From: UBA10908 sp964608965
Lineage (GTDB): Bacteria; Bacillota; Clostridia; Peptostreptococcales; Anaerovoracaceae
NCBI GenBank assembly: GCA_964608965.1
Contig: CAZSPZ010000008.1
Span: 1-64,000 of the forward strand
DNA: 64,000 bases
Direction of reading: 5' to 3'
The translations under genes were made by a program, and so were the position numbers. This document shows positions 50,207 through 58,617 of the stretch, piece by piece. Under the pieces are notes generated by a model that saw only the letters and a list, made by a program, of their open reading frames with translations, was not told the DNA's origin and searched no databases. Numbering within the stretch: position 1 is the stretch's first letter; every line of letters starts with the position of its first letter.

Positions 50207-51277
50207 TTATAACATGGAGGAGATAAGGTCGCCCACTTCTTCGGTTCCGACCAAAACCATCCCTTCGCTGTGAATATCCGCTGTCCGATACCCCTTGGCA
50301 AGCACGCTTCTTACAGCAGCCTCTACTGATTGCGCTTCGTTATCAAGCCCGAAACTGTAACGAAGCATCATGGCGACAGAGAGAATTGCGGCCATTGGAT
50401 TTGCCTGATTTGTTCCTGCAATATCAGGAGCGCTTCCGTGAATCGGCTCATACATACCAAAATTTCCCTGCGCCAGACTTGCAGAGGGCAGCATTCCGAT
50501 AGATCCTGCGATCATGCTGGCTTCGTCTGAAAGGATATCCCCAAACATATTGCTTGTAACGATTACGTCAAACTGTTTCGGATTACGTACTAACTGCATG
50601 GCGGCATTGTCCACATACATATGGGACAGCGCGACATCCGGGTAAGACAACGAAACTTCGTTTACCACCCTTCGCCACAGTTTTGAGCTTTCCAGCACAT
50701 TGGCTTTATCGACGCTGACAAGCGTTTTGCTGCGTTTCCTGGCCATCTCAAACGCTACAATTGCAATTCGTTTGACTTCTCCTTCGGCGTAGATTTCCAC
50801 ATCGTAAGCAGCTTGTCCCATTTCTGTGTTTTTATATCCTTTTTCGCCGAAATAAATTCCCCCGGTAAGTTCGCGCACAACCATAAGGTCCAAGCCCTCG
50901 GCTACAATTTCAGGGCGAAGAGGACAGGCATCTGCCAATTCGGGAAAGAGCAACGCAGGCCTTAGATTTGCGTAAAGGCCGAGCCGTTTTCGAAGCGCAA
51001 GCAGAGCCTGCTCCGGGCGTTCGTTCCCGGGCAAAGCATCCCACTTGGGACCTCCCACCGCGCCCAAAAGCACGCTGTCGCTTCGGAGGCAGCCTTCCAC
51101 GGTTTCTTCCGGAAGGCATTTCCCTGTGGCATCGATTGTGCAGCCTCCCGCCAGAAGTTCGTCGTATAAAAATTCGTGGCCGTAATTCTTCCCTACGCGA
51201 CTCAAGACTTTCTTCGCTTCCCGGATAACATCCGGGCCGATGCCGTCGCCCGCTACGACTGCTATGTTATATTTCAT
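50207..51277 (-). CDS. leuB: 3-isopropylmalate dehydrogenase
   Basis: It catalyses the third step of leucine synthesis with NAD+. It has 356 residues, with AVVAGDGIGPDVIREA at the start, the substrate region LGLYANLRPA, and SNMFGDILSDEASMIAGSIGMLPSA. AAGGAG precedes the ATG at 51277, which lies inside the end of leuD, an overlap of 11 bases. It is the last gene of leuACDB. Confidence 0.97.
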   Translation of the reverse strand: MKYNIAVVAGDGIGPDVIREAKKVLSRVGKNYGHEFLYDELLAGGCTIDATGKCLPEETVEGCLRSDSVLLGAVGGPKWDALPGNERPEQALLALRKRLGLYANLRPALLFPELADACPLRPEIVAEGLDLMVVRELTGGIYFGEKGYKNTEMGQAAYDVEIYAEGEVKRIAIVAFEMARKRSKTLVSVDKANVLESSKLWRRVVNEVSLSYPDVALSHMYVDNAAMQLVRNPKQFDVIVTSNMFGDILSDEASMIAGSIGMLPSASLAQGNFGMYEPIHGSAPDIAGTNQANPMAAILSVAMMLRYSFGLDNEAQSVEAAVRSVLAKGYRTADIHSEGMVLVGTEEVGDLISSML

Positions 51278-51758
51278 GCTGCATTTTCTCCTTGACGTAT
51301 TCCACAAGACCTCCGGACGTTATAATTTGTTGAAGAAATGGAGGAAAAGGTTGCGCTGTGTATTCTTTCCCGGTAGTCTTATTTTTTATTTTTCCTGAGG
51401 AAATATCGACTTCGACCTCGTCTCCCGTCTCAATTTCCGATGCTGCTTCCCGGCATTCGAAAATCGGCAAACCGGTATTAAACGCGTTGCGATAAAAAAT
51501 CCGTGCAAAGCTTGGCGCGATGACACAACAAATGCCGGAAGCCTTTATAGCAATCGGAGCGTGTTCTCTGGAGGATCCGCAGCCGAAATTTTTTCCCGCA
51601 ACAATGATATCGCCGGCTTTCACTTTATTTTTAAAATCCTGATCGATATCCTCCATACAGTGCCCCGCAAGATCCGAAGGATCTGCAAAGCTGAGATATC
51701 TGGCAGGGATAATCACATCGGTGTCAACATTTTCACCGTATTTAAAAACTTTACCCAT
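51267..51758 (-). CDS. leuD: 3-isopropylmalate dehydratase small subunit
   Basis: This is the small subunit, of 163 residues, the swivel domain of the aconitase-like isomerase. Motifs are NVDTDVIIPARYL and AGKNFGCGSSREHAP. GAAAGGA precedes the ATG at 51758; an upstream in-frame ATG would overlap leuC. The length and sequence match the short, archaeal/clostridial LeuD class. Confidence 0.96.
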   Translation of the reverse strand: MGKVFKYGENVDTDVIIPARYLSFADPSDLAGHCMEDIDQDFKNKVKAGDIIVAGKNFGCGSSREHAPIAIKASGICCVIAPSFARIFYRNAFNTGLPIFECREAASEIETGDEVEVDISSGKIKNKTTGKEYTAQPFPPFLQQIITSGGLVEYVKEKMQHEI

Positions 51759-51775
51759 GATAGCTTCCTTTCTCA

Positions 51776-53053
51776 TTATATTTCGTCCGGTCCGGCAATG
51801 CGGCCGACAACGGCAGATGCAGCGGCAACGGCAGGGCTTGCCAAATAAATTTCAGACTCCACATGCCCCATACGTCCCACGAAATTGCGATTTGTCGTAG
51901 AAACCGCACGCTCTCCTGCAGCTAAAATCCCCATATGCCCGCCCAGGCACGGTCCGCATGTAGGCGTGGAAAAAACGGCGCCAGCCTTGATGAATATTTC
52001 CGCATAACCATTCTTGACACATTCAAGATAAACTTGCTGCGTCCCCGGAATAATAATCAGCCGGAGACCTTTTGCCGCTTTCTTACCTTTCAGTATTTTT
52101 GCGGCCATTTCCATGTCTTCCATCCTTCCGTTGGTGCAGGAACCGATCACCACTTGATCGATTTTTATGTTTCCGACTTCATCGATCGTTTTGGTATTGT
52201 CCGGCAAATGCGGAAAAGAGACGGTCGGCTTGATGTTGGAAAGATCTATCATGTATGTTTTCTCATATTCGGCATCTTTGTCGGGAGTGTATACTTTCAC
52301 TTTTTTCGCCATGTCTTTATTCTTTGTTTTATGCTGCCTAAGATATTTTTTCGTGATTTCATCGACCATGAAAATTCCGTTCTTCGCACCGGCCTCGATC
52401 ACCATATTCGCCATGGTAAAACGATCGTCCATGGACAGATTTTTTAGGCCGGGGCCCATAAATTCCATGGAGCGATAGAGAGCGCCGTCCACTCCCAACA
52501 TGCCGATAATATGCAAAATAATATCTTTGCCGCTCACCCATTTGCGGGGCTTTCCGACCAATTCGAAGCGGAGAGCAGACGGAACTTTAAACCAGGCTTT
52601 TCCCAATGCCATGCCGGCAGCCATATCCGTGGATCCGATTCCGGTCGAAAATGCGCCCAATGCTCCGTATGTGCAGGTGTGGGAGTCTGCGCCGATAATC
52701 ACATCCCCCGAGACGACCAATCCCTGCTCCGGAAGCAGGACATGCTCTATGCCCATTTGCCCCACTTCGAAGTAATTGCTGATGCCCTGAGAATATGCAA
52801 ACTCTCGGAGGATTTTGCACTGCTCTGCAGATTTTATATCTTTATTTGGTGTAAAGTGATCAGGCACAAGGACGACCTTGTGTCGGTCGAATACATTTTT
52901 CGCGCCCATCTTTTCAAATTCTTTCATCGCAACAGGTGCAGTAATATCGTTTCCCAGAACGACATCCAGCGCCACCTCTATAAATTGACCGGCTACAACT
53001 TTCTTTAAACCGGCGTGGGATGCGAGAATTTTTTGTGTCATTGTCATTCCCAT
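51776..53053 (-). CDS. leuC: 3-isopropylmalate dehydratase large subunit
   Basis: This is the 425-residue catalytic subunit with a 4Fe-4S cluster. Cluster cysteines are in GSCTNGRMEDM and TCGPCLGGHMG. At this length it belongs to the 420-residue class that pairs with short LeuD. AGGAGA lies seven bases before the ATG. It isomerises 2- to 3-isopropylmalate. Confidence 0.97.
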   Translation of the reverse strand: MGMTMTQKILASHAGLKKVVAGQFIEVALDVVLGNDITAPVAMKEFEKMGAKNVFDRHKVVLVPDHFTPNKDIKSAEQCKILREFAYSQGISNYFEVGQMGIEHVLLPEQGLVVSGDVIIGADSHTCTYGALGAFSTGIGSTDMAAGMALGKAWFKVPSALRFELVGKPRKWVSGKDIILHIIGMLGVDGALYRSMEFMGPGLKNLSMDDRFTMANMVIEAGAKNGIFMVDEITKKYLRQHKTKNKDMAKKVKVYTPDKDAEYEKTYMIDLSNIKPTVSFPHLPDNTKTIDEVGNIKIDQVVIGSCTNGRMEDMEMAAKILKGKKAAKGLRLIIIPGTQQVYLECVKNGYAEIFIKAGAVFSTPTCGPCLGGHMGILAAGERAVSTTNRNFVGRMGHVESEIYLASPAVAAASAVVGRIAGPDEI

Positions 53054-53103
53054 GATTTCATCTCCTTTTTTCCCTTTATGGCGAATCCCGCAAAGGAATT
53101 CTT

Positions 53104-54624
53104 TTAAGCTTTAATACTTCCTTCATAAAACATTTTGTTGACGGCATTGATGTAAGCCTTAATGCTGGCTTCTATGACATCGGTGGACAATCCGCGACCT
53201 GTAAATTTGCCGCTTTCGGTGCTGATCTTGACAAAGGCGTCTCCCAAAGCGTCTTCGCCTTCGGTGATGGAGCGAAGCTGGTAATCTTCCAGTTTCATGT
53301 CGATGCCCACAATTTTTTCTATGGCCTTAAAGGAGGCATCGATGGGACCTTCTCCACGGGAGACTTTCTCAAAGACTTTATCCTCTTTTGTCAATTTGAT
53401 TACTGCCGTGGCGGTAATCGAATTCCCGCTGTTGATGACGAATCGTTCCAATTTCAAAACATCCGGAATTTCAGAAAAGCTCTTGTTGATCAGTGCCTCT
53501 ATATCTCTGTCGTATACTTTCTTCTTTTTATCTGCGATGATTTTAAACTGCTCAAATGCAGATTTTAAGCCTTCTTCCGATACTTCGTATCCCATCTCCC
53601 TGATTTTACTTCTGAAAGCGTATTTCCCGGAATGCTTGCCCAATACCATGTTGTTCATGGCAAGTCCGATGGATTCGGGCGTCATGATTTCGTAGGTTTG
53701 CTTATTTTTCAGAACGCCGTGCTGATGGATTCCCGCTTCGTGGGCAAAGGCGTTTTCTCCGACAATGGCTTTGTTGGGTTGAACGTTGGCCCCTGTAATG
53801 CGCGAAAGCAATTTGGAAGAACGCAATAACTCTGTGGTGACAATAGCCGTTTCGCGTTTGAAAAAATCCTGCCGTGTGGAAATCGCCATGACGATTTCCT
53901 CTAAAGCCGCATTTCCTGCCCGTTCTCCGATTCCGTTTATTGTACATTCAATTTGCGAAGCACCGGCTTTCAGCGCGGCCAGCGAGTTGGCGACCGCAAG
54001 TCCAAGATCGTTATGGCAATGAACCGATATTGCCACATGATCCAGCGCCGGACAGCGATCGCGGATTTTCATCAAGAACTCGTAATATTCGTCGGGTACC
54101 GTATAGCCTACCGTATCGGGAATATTGATGGTGGTCGCGCCTGCCTTAATGACGGCATCAAAGACTTGTGCAAGAAAAACCGGATCGCTCCTTGTAGCAT
54201 CTTCTGCGGAAAACTCGACATCTCCGCAATATTTTTTTGCGCGCTTCACCATGGCTTCCGATGTTTCCAATACTTGCTGCGGCGTCATGTCGAGTTTATA
54301 TTTCATGTGGATGGGCGATGTGGCCAGAAATGTGTGTATTCTGGGCTGTGCCGCAACGGATACAGCCTCCCACGCTCTGTCAATATCTTCGGGTATCGTT
54401 CTTGCAAGGCTCGCGACAACCGACTCTTTTACGTTTTGCGCCACTGTTCTGACCGACAGAAAATCTCCCGGCGAAGAGATGGCAAACCCCGCCTCTATAA
54501 TATCCACTTTCATTTTTTCCAGCTGTTTAGCCAGTTCAGTTTTTTCTGCAAGGTTCATACTGCAGCCCGGTGATTGTTCTCCGTCGCGGAGCGTTGTGTC
54601 AAAGATTTTAATTCTGCTGTTCAT
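53104..54624 (-). CDS. leuA: 2-isopropylmalate synthase
   Basis: This is the first committed enzyme of leucine synthesis; it joins acetyl-CoA and 2-ketoisovalerate. It has 506 residues. The catalytic barrel begins IFDTTLRDGEQSPGCSM and includes the metal-binding HCHNDLG and GIGERAGNAALEE. A C-terminal regulatory domain (from about residue 390) is present and is where leucine inhibits the enzyme. The gene is preceded by a T-box leader, so leucine starvation controls the operon. Confidence 0.97.
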   Translation of the reverse strand: MNSRIKIFDTTLRDGEQSPGCSMNLAEKTELAKQLEKMKVDIIEAGFAISSPGDFLSVRTVAQNVKESVVASLARTIPEDIDRAWEAVSVAAQPRIHTFLATSPIHMKYKLDMTPQQVLETSEAMVKRAKKYCGDVEFSAEDATRSDPVFLAQVFDAVIKAGATTINIPDTVGYTVPDEYYEFLMKIRDRCPALDHVAISVHCHNDLGLAVANSLAALKAGASQIECTINGIGERAGNAALEEIVMAISTRQDFFKRETAIVTTELLRSSKLLSRITGANVQPNKAIVGENAFAHEAGIHQHGVLKNKQTYEIMTPESIGLAMNNMVLGKHSGKYAFRSKIREMGYEVSEEGLKSAFEQFKIIADKKKKVYDRDIEALINKSFSEIPDVLKLERFVINSGNSITATAVIKLTKEDKVFEKVSRGEGPIDASFKAIEKIVGIDMKLEDYQLRSITEGEDALGDAFVKISTESGKFTGRGLSTDVIEASIKAYINAVNKMFYEGSIKA

Positions 54625-54663
54625 TTTGCCTTCCTCCGTTTTTCACTGCGCTCCTTTGAGAAT

Positions 54664-54694
54664 AAAAAAATCCCCGGAGCTATACACTCCAGGG
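54664..54694 (-). terminator. Attenuator terminator of the leu T-box
   Basis: CCCTGGAG and CTCCGGGG pair on the minus strand with one G-U, followed by a run of seven T after one A. It is mutually exclusive with the T-box antiterminator. Confidence 0.88.
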
Positions 54695-54925
54695 ACGATA
54701 ATAATACCGCGGTACCACCCTGCTTACCGGAAAACCGGTCGCTCGATAGGTTCTAACAAACCCGAGGCTCAGATAACGGGGCCTTCCGTAATTCCTTACT
54801 GGCAAATGCGTTCGGAAATTCAGCTCGGGAGCGAGAAAATCGGGTCTTCGCGTGCCGGTCTTTCAGCAACCGCCGGCTCTCTGCAACGCTATTACAACCA
54901 ATAAAACTCCGTCATAGCTTTTATA
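54666..54925 (-). promoter_or_regulatory. T-box riboswitch for the leu operon (leucine specifier CTC)
   Basis: On the minus strand the canonical T-box AGGGTGGTACCGCGG is at 54721-54707. Stem I has the AGAGAGC bulge and the GGTTGCTGAAAGACC distal loop. The specifier region reads TTTCTCGCTCCCGAGCTG; by comparison with other T-boxes, which have the codon just before a GC...GAGCTG segment, the specifier is CTC (54835-54833), a Leu codon. The terminator stem is at 54694-54672. Uncharged tRNA-Leu would stabilise the antiterminator and allow leuACDB expression. Confidence 0.92.
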
Positions 54926-54935
54926 TATTTGCGTA

Positions 54936-54964
54936 AGTATACATAAGCATGCCCTGCTTGTCAA
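54936..54964 (-). promoter_or_regulatory. Promoter for the leu operon
   Basis: TTGACA (54964-54959), 17 bases and TATACT (54941-54936) lie just upstream of T-box stem I. Confidence 0.88.
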
Positions 54965-55114
54965 ACAGTATTTTTTTGATCGAAGAATATGGCCGTAATC
55001 GCTCTTTGCATAAAAACATTTCTTTCCGGACATATTTCTCTTTAATTTTTTCGGCATAATGCTATAATGTAAGCGAAAATAGAACTGCAAAGTTCGTGTT
55101 ATAAGGAGGAGACT
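54965..55114 (+). promoter_or_regulatory. Upstream region and promoter of the aminotransferase
   Basis: A perfect TATAAT lies at 55065-55070 with no strong -35 box. AAGGAGGAG precedes the ATG at 55115. No gene is seen in the rest of this stretch. Confidence 0.6.
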
Positions 55115-56303
55115 ATGAAATTTTCCAGCAATTCAACGTTGTTCCCTTTCACCCATCCGCAAATTCTACCCGTATCAGGTGGAATGTGTAAAACAGGGAA
55201 AGAAAATCTATCATCTCAATATCGGTCAACCTGATATCAAAACCCCTCCCATTTATTTTGAAACCGTACGCAATTTCAGTGCTCCGGTACTCGAATACGC
55301 GCCATCTCCGGGAATTCCTTCCGTTATTCAGGCAGTTCAAAAATATTACGATGATATAGGAATTCATTATGAAACACCAGACGTTGTCGTTACATCCGGC
55401 GGCAGCGAAGCTTTGATGTTTACGCTGGCGACTATTCTGGATGACGGCGACGAAATTTTAATCCCCGAGCCATTTTACCCGAACTACAATACTTTTGTGT
55501 CGACAACAGGTGCAAAGATAACTCCTATTCCGACGACGGCAGAAGAAGGCTATCATTACGCAGACAAAGAAAAAATCGAAAAGCTCATCAATAAGAACAC
55601 AAGGGCTATCATGTTCACAAACCCCGGTAACCCGACCGGCGTCGTACTTTCGCCCCAAGAATGCAGGATGTTGGCTGATTTAGCCATTAAGCACGACCTC
55701 TTCCTGATTGCAGACGAAGTGTACAGAGAGTTCATCTACAGCGGCGAACCGCTTTCCTCCATGGGAAGCTACGAAGATGCCAAAGATCATGTCATCATTA
55801 TCGACTCCGTTTCGAAAAGATTCTCCGCTTGCGGAGCCAGAATCGGTGTGGTCATATGCAAGAACAAAGAATTCCAGGGGCAATTCATGAAGCTTTGCCA
55901 GGCAAGGCTTTCCGTTGCAACATTAGACCAGTTGGCAGCTGCGCAGCTTTACACCGTAGATCCGTCCTACTTCCAGGAAGTAAGAGATGAATACAAAAAG
56001 AGAAGAGATACGGTTTATCAGGGACTTTCAAAAATTCCCGGCGTGGTTTGCAAGGAGCCTCAGGGCGCATTCTACGTTATGGTAAAACTTCCCGTTAAGA
56101 ATACGGAAGATTTTCTCGTATGGCTGCTGACAGAATTCCAGGACAATAACGAAACATTGATGTATGCTCCCGGCGGCGGATTTTACGCCACTCCCGGAAA
56201 CGGACTCGATGAAATACGTATTGCATACGTACTGAACTGCAAAGATTTGGAGCGTTCCATGGAACTGCTGCGCATTGCTTTAGAAAAATACAATGCAAAA
56301 TAG
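55115..56303 (+). CDS. Class I/II PLP aminotransferase, frameshifted near codon 13
   Basis: The product resembles aspartate/aromatic-type aminotransferases: IGQPDIKTPP, NPGNPTGVVLS, the PLP Lys in DSVSKRFSACGARIG, and a C-terminal IRIAYVL. The ribosome-binding site and ATG at 55115 give the N-terminus MKFSSNSTLFPFT. The expected continuation IRKFYPYQVECVKQGKK is in another frame from 55155, one base shifted near 55154 (in CACCCATCC). So one base is extra or two are missing. The in-frame part from 55179 is open to the stop. An assembly or sequencing error is as likely as a true mutation. Confidence 0.82.
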
Positions 56304-56311
56304 GTGAAGAG

Positions 56312-57196
56312 ATGAAAAAGGTAAACGTGTACCACTACGACGCCTTTACGACAACCGCCGGCATGGGGAACCCTGCCGGCGTCATCTTTCAGGCGGAAAG
56401 ATACAGTACGGAAGAAATGCAAGAAGTTGCACGACAAATCGGCTTCAGCGAATGTGTTTTTATTCTCCCTTCGGACAGAGCGGATTTGGGCTTGCGTTAC
56501 TTTACGCCCGGCGCAGAGGTAAACCTCTGCGGCCACGCCACCATGGCGTCGGTCTATGCCCTGTTCAAGGACATAGACCCGGGCGCTGCCCCTATCCATC
56601 GATCCGTGGAGACGAAAGCCGGCATCATCGGTGTCGATTATCTTCCGGATAAAAAAGAAGTGACGATGACGCAGTCCGACGCACAGTTTATCTCCTTCGA
56701 AGGCGATACTGCCGCGCTGATGGCTTCCATCGGACTTTCCGAAGATGACCTTTGCAGCGATTTTCCTGTTGTCTACGGTTCAACCGGGCTTTGGACCGTT
56801 ATCGTGCCGATTAAAACTTTGGAAGCTTTTTCCGGCATGACACCGCACACCGAAAAATTCTCCGCCATATTGACGGCCATGCCTAACGCCTCCATCCATC
56901 CGATCTGCATGTCGACGCTTAAAGATTTTACGACGCTGCACGGCAGGCATTTTTCGCCGGCAATCAGCGGCCGTGTGGAAGACCCCATCACAGGAACCGC
57001 TTCGGGAGTAATGGGCGCTTACTATATCACCTATGTACGGCCGGAGTTGGAACGTTGCGATCTATTTATCGAGCAAGGACAGGATGCCGGTTACGACGGA
57101 ATTGTCCATGTATGGGCGAATAAGAACGAAGGCGCCATTGAAGTTAAAATTGCCGGAACAGCTGTGGAGGTCGCATTGCTTTCCGCCGAAGTATAG
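56312..57196 (+). CDS. PhzF-family isomerase-like protein
   Basis: This is a 294-residue protein of the PhzF/diaminopimelate-epimerase fold. Family motifs are NPAGVIFQAE, the Glu in FSECVFI, TPGAEVNLCGHATMAS, and EDPITGTASGVMGAYY. Members isomerise or are of unknown function; only some act in phenazine synthesis, and no phenazine genes are here. It follows the aminotransferase after eight bases and is probably cotranscribed. Confidence 0.93.
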   Translation: MKKVNVYHYDAFTTTAGMGNPAGVIFQAERYSTEEMQEVARQIGFSECVFILPSDRADLGLRYFTPGAEVNLCGHATMASVYALFKDIDPGAAPIHRSVETKAGIIGVDYLPDKKEVTMTQSDAQFISFEGDTAALMASIGLSEDDLCSDFPVVYGSTGLWTVIVPIKTLEAFSGMTPHTEKFSAILTAMPNASIHPICMSTLKDFTTLHGRHFSPAISGRVEDPITGTASGVMGAYYITYVRPELERCDLFIEQGQDAGYDGIVHVWANKNEGAIEVKIAGTAVEVALLSAEV

Positions 57197-57243
57197 CGAC
57201 TTTTCTTACAATCCAAGATGTCAAATAAATAAAGAAATAAAAG

Positions 57244-57278
57244 GACGGTTGCCACCACTTGGGCAACCGTCTCTTTTT
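57244..57278. terminator. Terminator between the PhzF and alanine dehydrogenase genes
   Basis: GACGGTTGCC and GGCAACCGTC form a 10-bp stem followed by TCTTTTT on the plus strand. A weaker T-rich stretch follows on the minus strand. Confidence 0.88.
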
Positions 57279-57294
57279 AAAAGTAACCTAATAT

Positions 57295-58416
57295 TTAAAA
57301 TGATTCTGCGAGTTCGTTGACGTCGGTAAGCGGACGATTCTGCTTAATCGCTGTCTCTGAAAGTGTAAGTTTGCCGTCATAGCAGGTTAACCCTGTCCGC
57401 ATAAAGTACTTGTTGTCTTTCAATGCTTTTTTTACGCCTTTTTCCGCTATTTCAAGAACAATGGGAAGTGTGGCAAAAGAGAGCATTTCGGAAGCTGTTT
57501 TCGCAAAAGCGGAAGGAATGTTATCCACGCAATAATGAACGATTCCGTCTACGGTGAACACCGGATCGGTATGCGTTGTGCTCTTGCAGGTTTCGATGGC
57601 GCCCGGTTCATCGCAAGCCACATCTACGATCATGGCGCCCGGTTTCATCATTTTTAAATCTGCCCTGCTGACCAGCGGATCATTTTTCGTTCTGTCCCAC
57701 ATGATGCAGTTGATGATTACGTCGGATTCCTTAATGCACTTTATAAAATTTGCGCGATTTGACATAAGGAACGTCACATTGGGAGGAAGAGCGATTTTTG
57801 CCGCTTCCATCGCCTTTAAACTGTTGTCGATGATGCGGACTTCGTTGCCAAGACCCGCGGCAAAGTGCGCAGCGCCAAGGCCGCTGTTTCCAGCTCCGAT
57901 GATGGTGATGACAGGCGTGTCAACGCCGGGGATGTTGCATAACATTTGACCGTTTCCGCCGTGGACAGCTTGCTTAAAATGCATGGCTGCCATAAAACCG
58001 CCGCGACCTGCGATTTGACTCATCGGCTTTAACAGAGGAAAGCCTCCGTTTGCATCGCGAAAGTCTTCGTATGCGAAAGCGGCGCATCCGCTCTTTAAGA
58101 GACAATCGGTTTCTTCGGGATGAGCGTTAGAGTGAATGTAAGTCATGAGAATTTTATCGCTTTTCATGTACTTATATTCCTGCGGGAAGAGCTCTTTTAC
58201 TTTGTAGAACATTTCAGCTTTCGTGTAAATGGTGTCTGCGTCTGCAATTTTCGCACCCGCTGCGGCATAATCTTCGTCGGACGAACCGGCGATTTTCCCC
58301 GCATCATGCTCCACATAGACTTCATGACCTCTTGCAACCAGTTCGCGCACGGTGTCGGGAACAGCGGCTACACGATATTCGTTAGGTTTGATTTCCTTTA
58401 ATACTCCGATAATCAT
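57295..58416 (-). CDS. ald: Alanine dehydrogenase
   Basis: It interconverts L-alanine with pyruvate and ammonia using NAD(H). It has 373 residues. Motifs are GVLKEIKPNEYRVAAVPD, the substrate-site KVKELFPQEYKYMK, the Rossmann GAGNSGLGAAHFA, and DVACDEPGAIE. The upstream region has a sigma-54 promoter and enhancer-like repeats, and the gene for a sigma-54 activator is directly upstream on the same strand. So it is probably induced for alanine breakdown. Confidence 0.95.
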   Translation of the reverse strand: MIIGVLKEIKPNEYRVAAVPDTVRELVARGHEVYVEHDAGKIAGSSDEDYAAAGAKIADADTIYTKAEMFYKVKELFPQEYKYMKSDKILMTYIHSNAHPEETDCLLKSGCAAFAYEDFRDANGGFPLLKPMSQIAGRGGFMAAMHFKQAVHGGNGQMLCNIPGVDTPVITIIGAGNSGLGAAHFAAGLGNEVRIIDNSLKAMEAAKIALPPNVTFLMSNRANFIKCIKESDVIINCIMWDRTKNDPLVSRADLKMMKPGAMIVDVACDEPGAIETCKSTTHTDPVFTVDGIVHYCVDNIPSAFAKTASEMLSFATLPIVLEIAEKGVKKALKDNKYFMRTGLTCYDGKLTLSETAIKQNRPLTDVNELAESF

Positions 58417-58478
58417 TTTGATCTCCTTTCATTTCAGACAGGGCAAAACATCCCATGCATATACTTAACAATATGTAT

Positions 58479-58494
58479 TGCAATTGACATGCCA
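58479..58494 (-). promoter_or_regulatory. Sigma-54 (-24/-12) promoter of alanine dehydrogenase
   Basis: TGGCAT-GTCAA-TTGCA on the minus strand matches the TGGCAY-N5-TTGCW consensus, with GG and GC ten bases apart. The start site would be about 52 bases before the ald ATG. Confidence 0.85.
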
Positions 58495-58545
58495 ACCCAA
58501 AATCCTTGAGATTTCAATGACCTTCGGATACCATTTGATGCAGTC

Positions 58546-58617
58546 GACAACTTTTCGCCTAAAACACCTGTTTACGCCGGCGAAAAATTGTCGGTCTATT
58601 CCGGTGCGACAAATTTT
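58546..58617 (-). promoter_or_regulatory. Enhancer-like inverted repeats (UAS) upstream of the sigma-54 promoter
   Basis: GACAACTTTTCGCC (58546-58559) and GGCGAAAAATTGTC (58579-58592) are inverted copies with 13 of 14 matches. A third partial copy, GCGACAAATTTT (58606-58617), overlaps the activator stop codon. Distance and symmetry fit the binding sites of a Fis-type enhancer-binding protein. Confidence 0.7.

Noticed and set aside
55148..55158. Programmed +1 frameshifting in the aminotransferase
   Set aside because: The site ACC-C-AT is not a known slippery motif and lacks a stimulatory structure; an assembly error or mutation is simpler.
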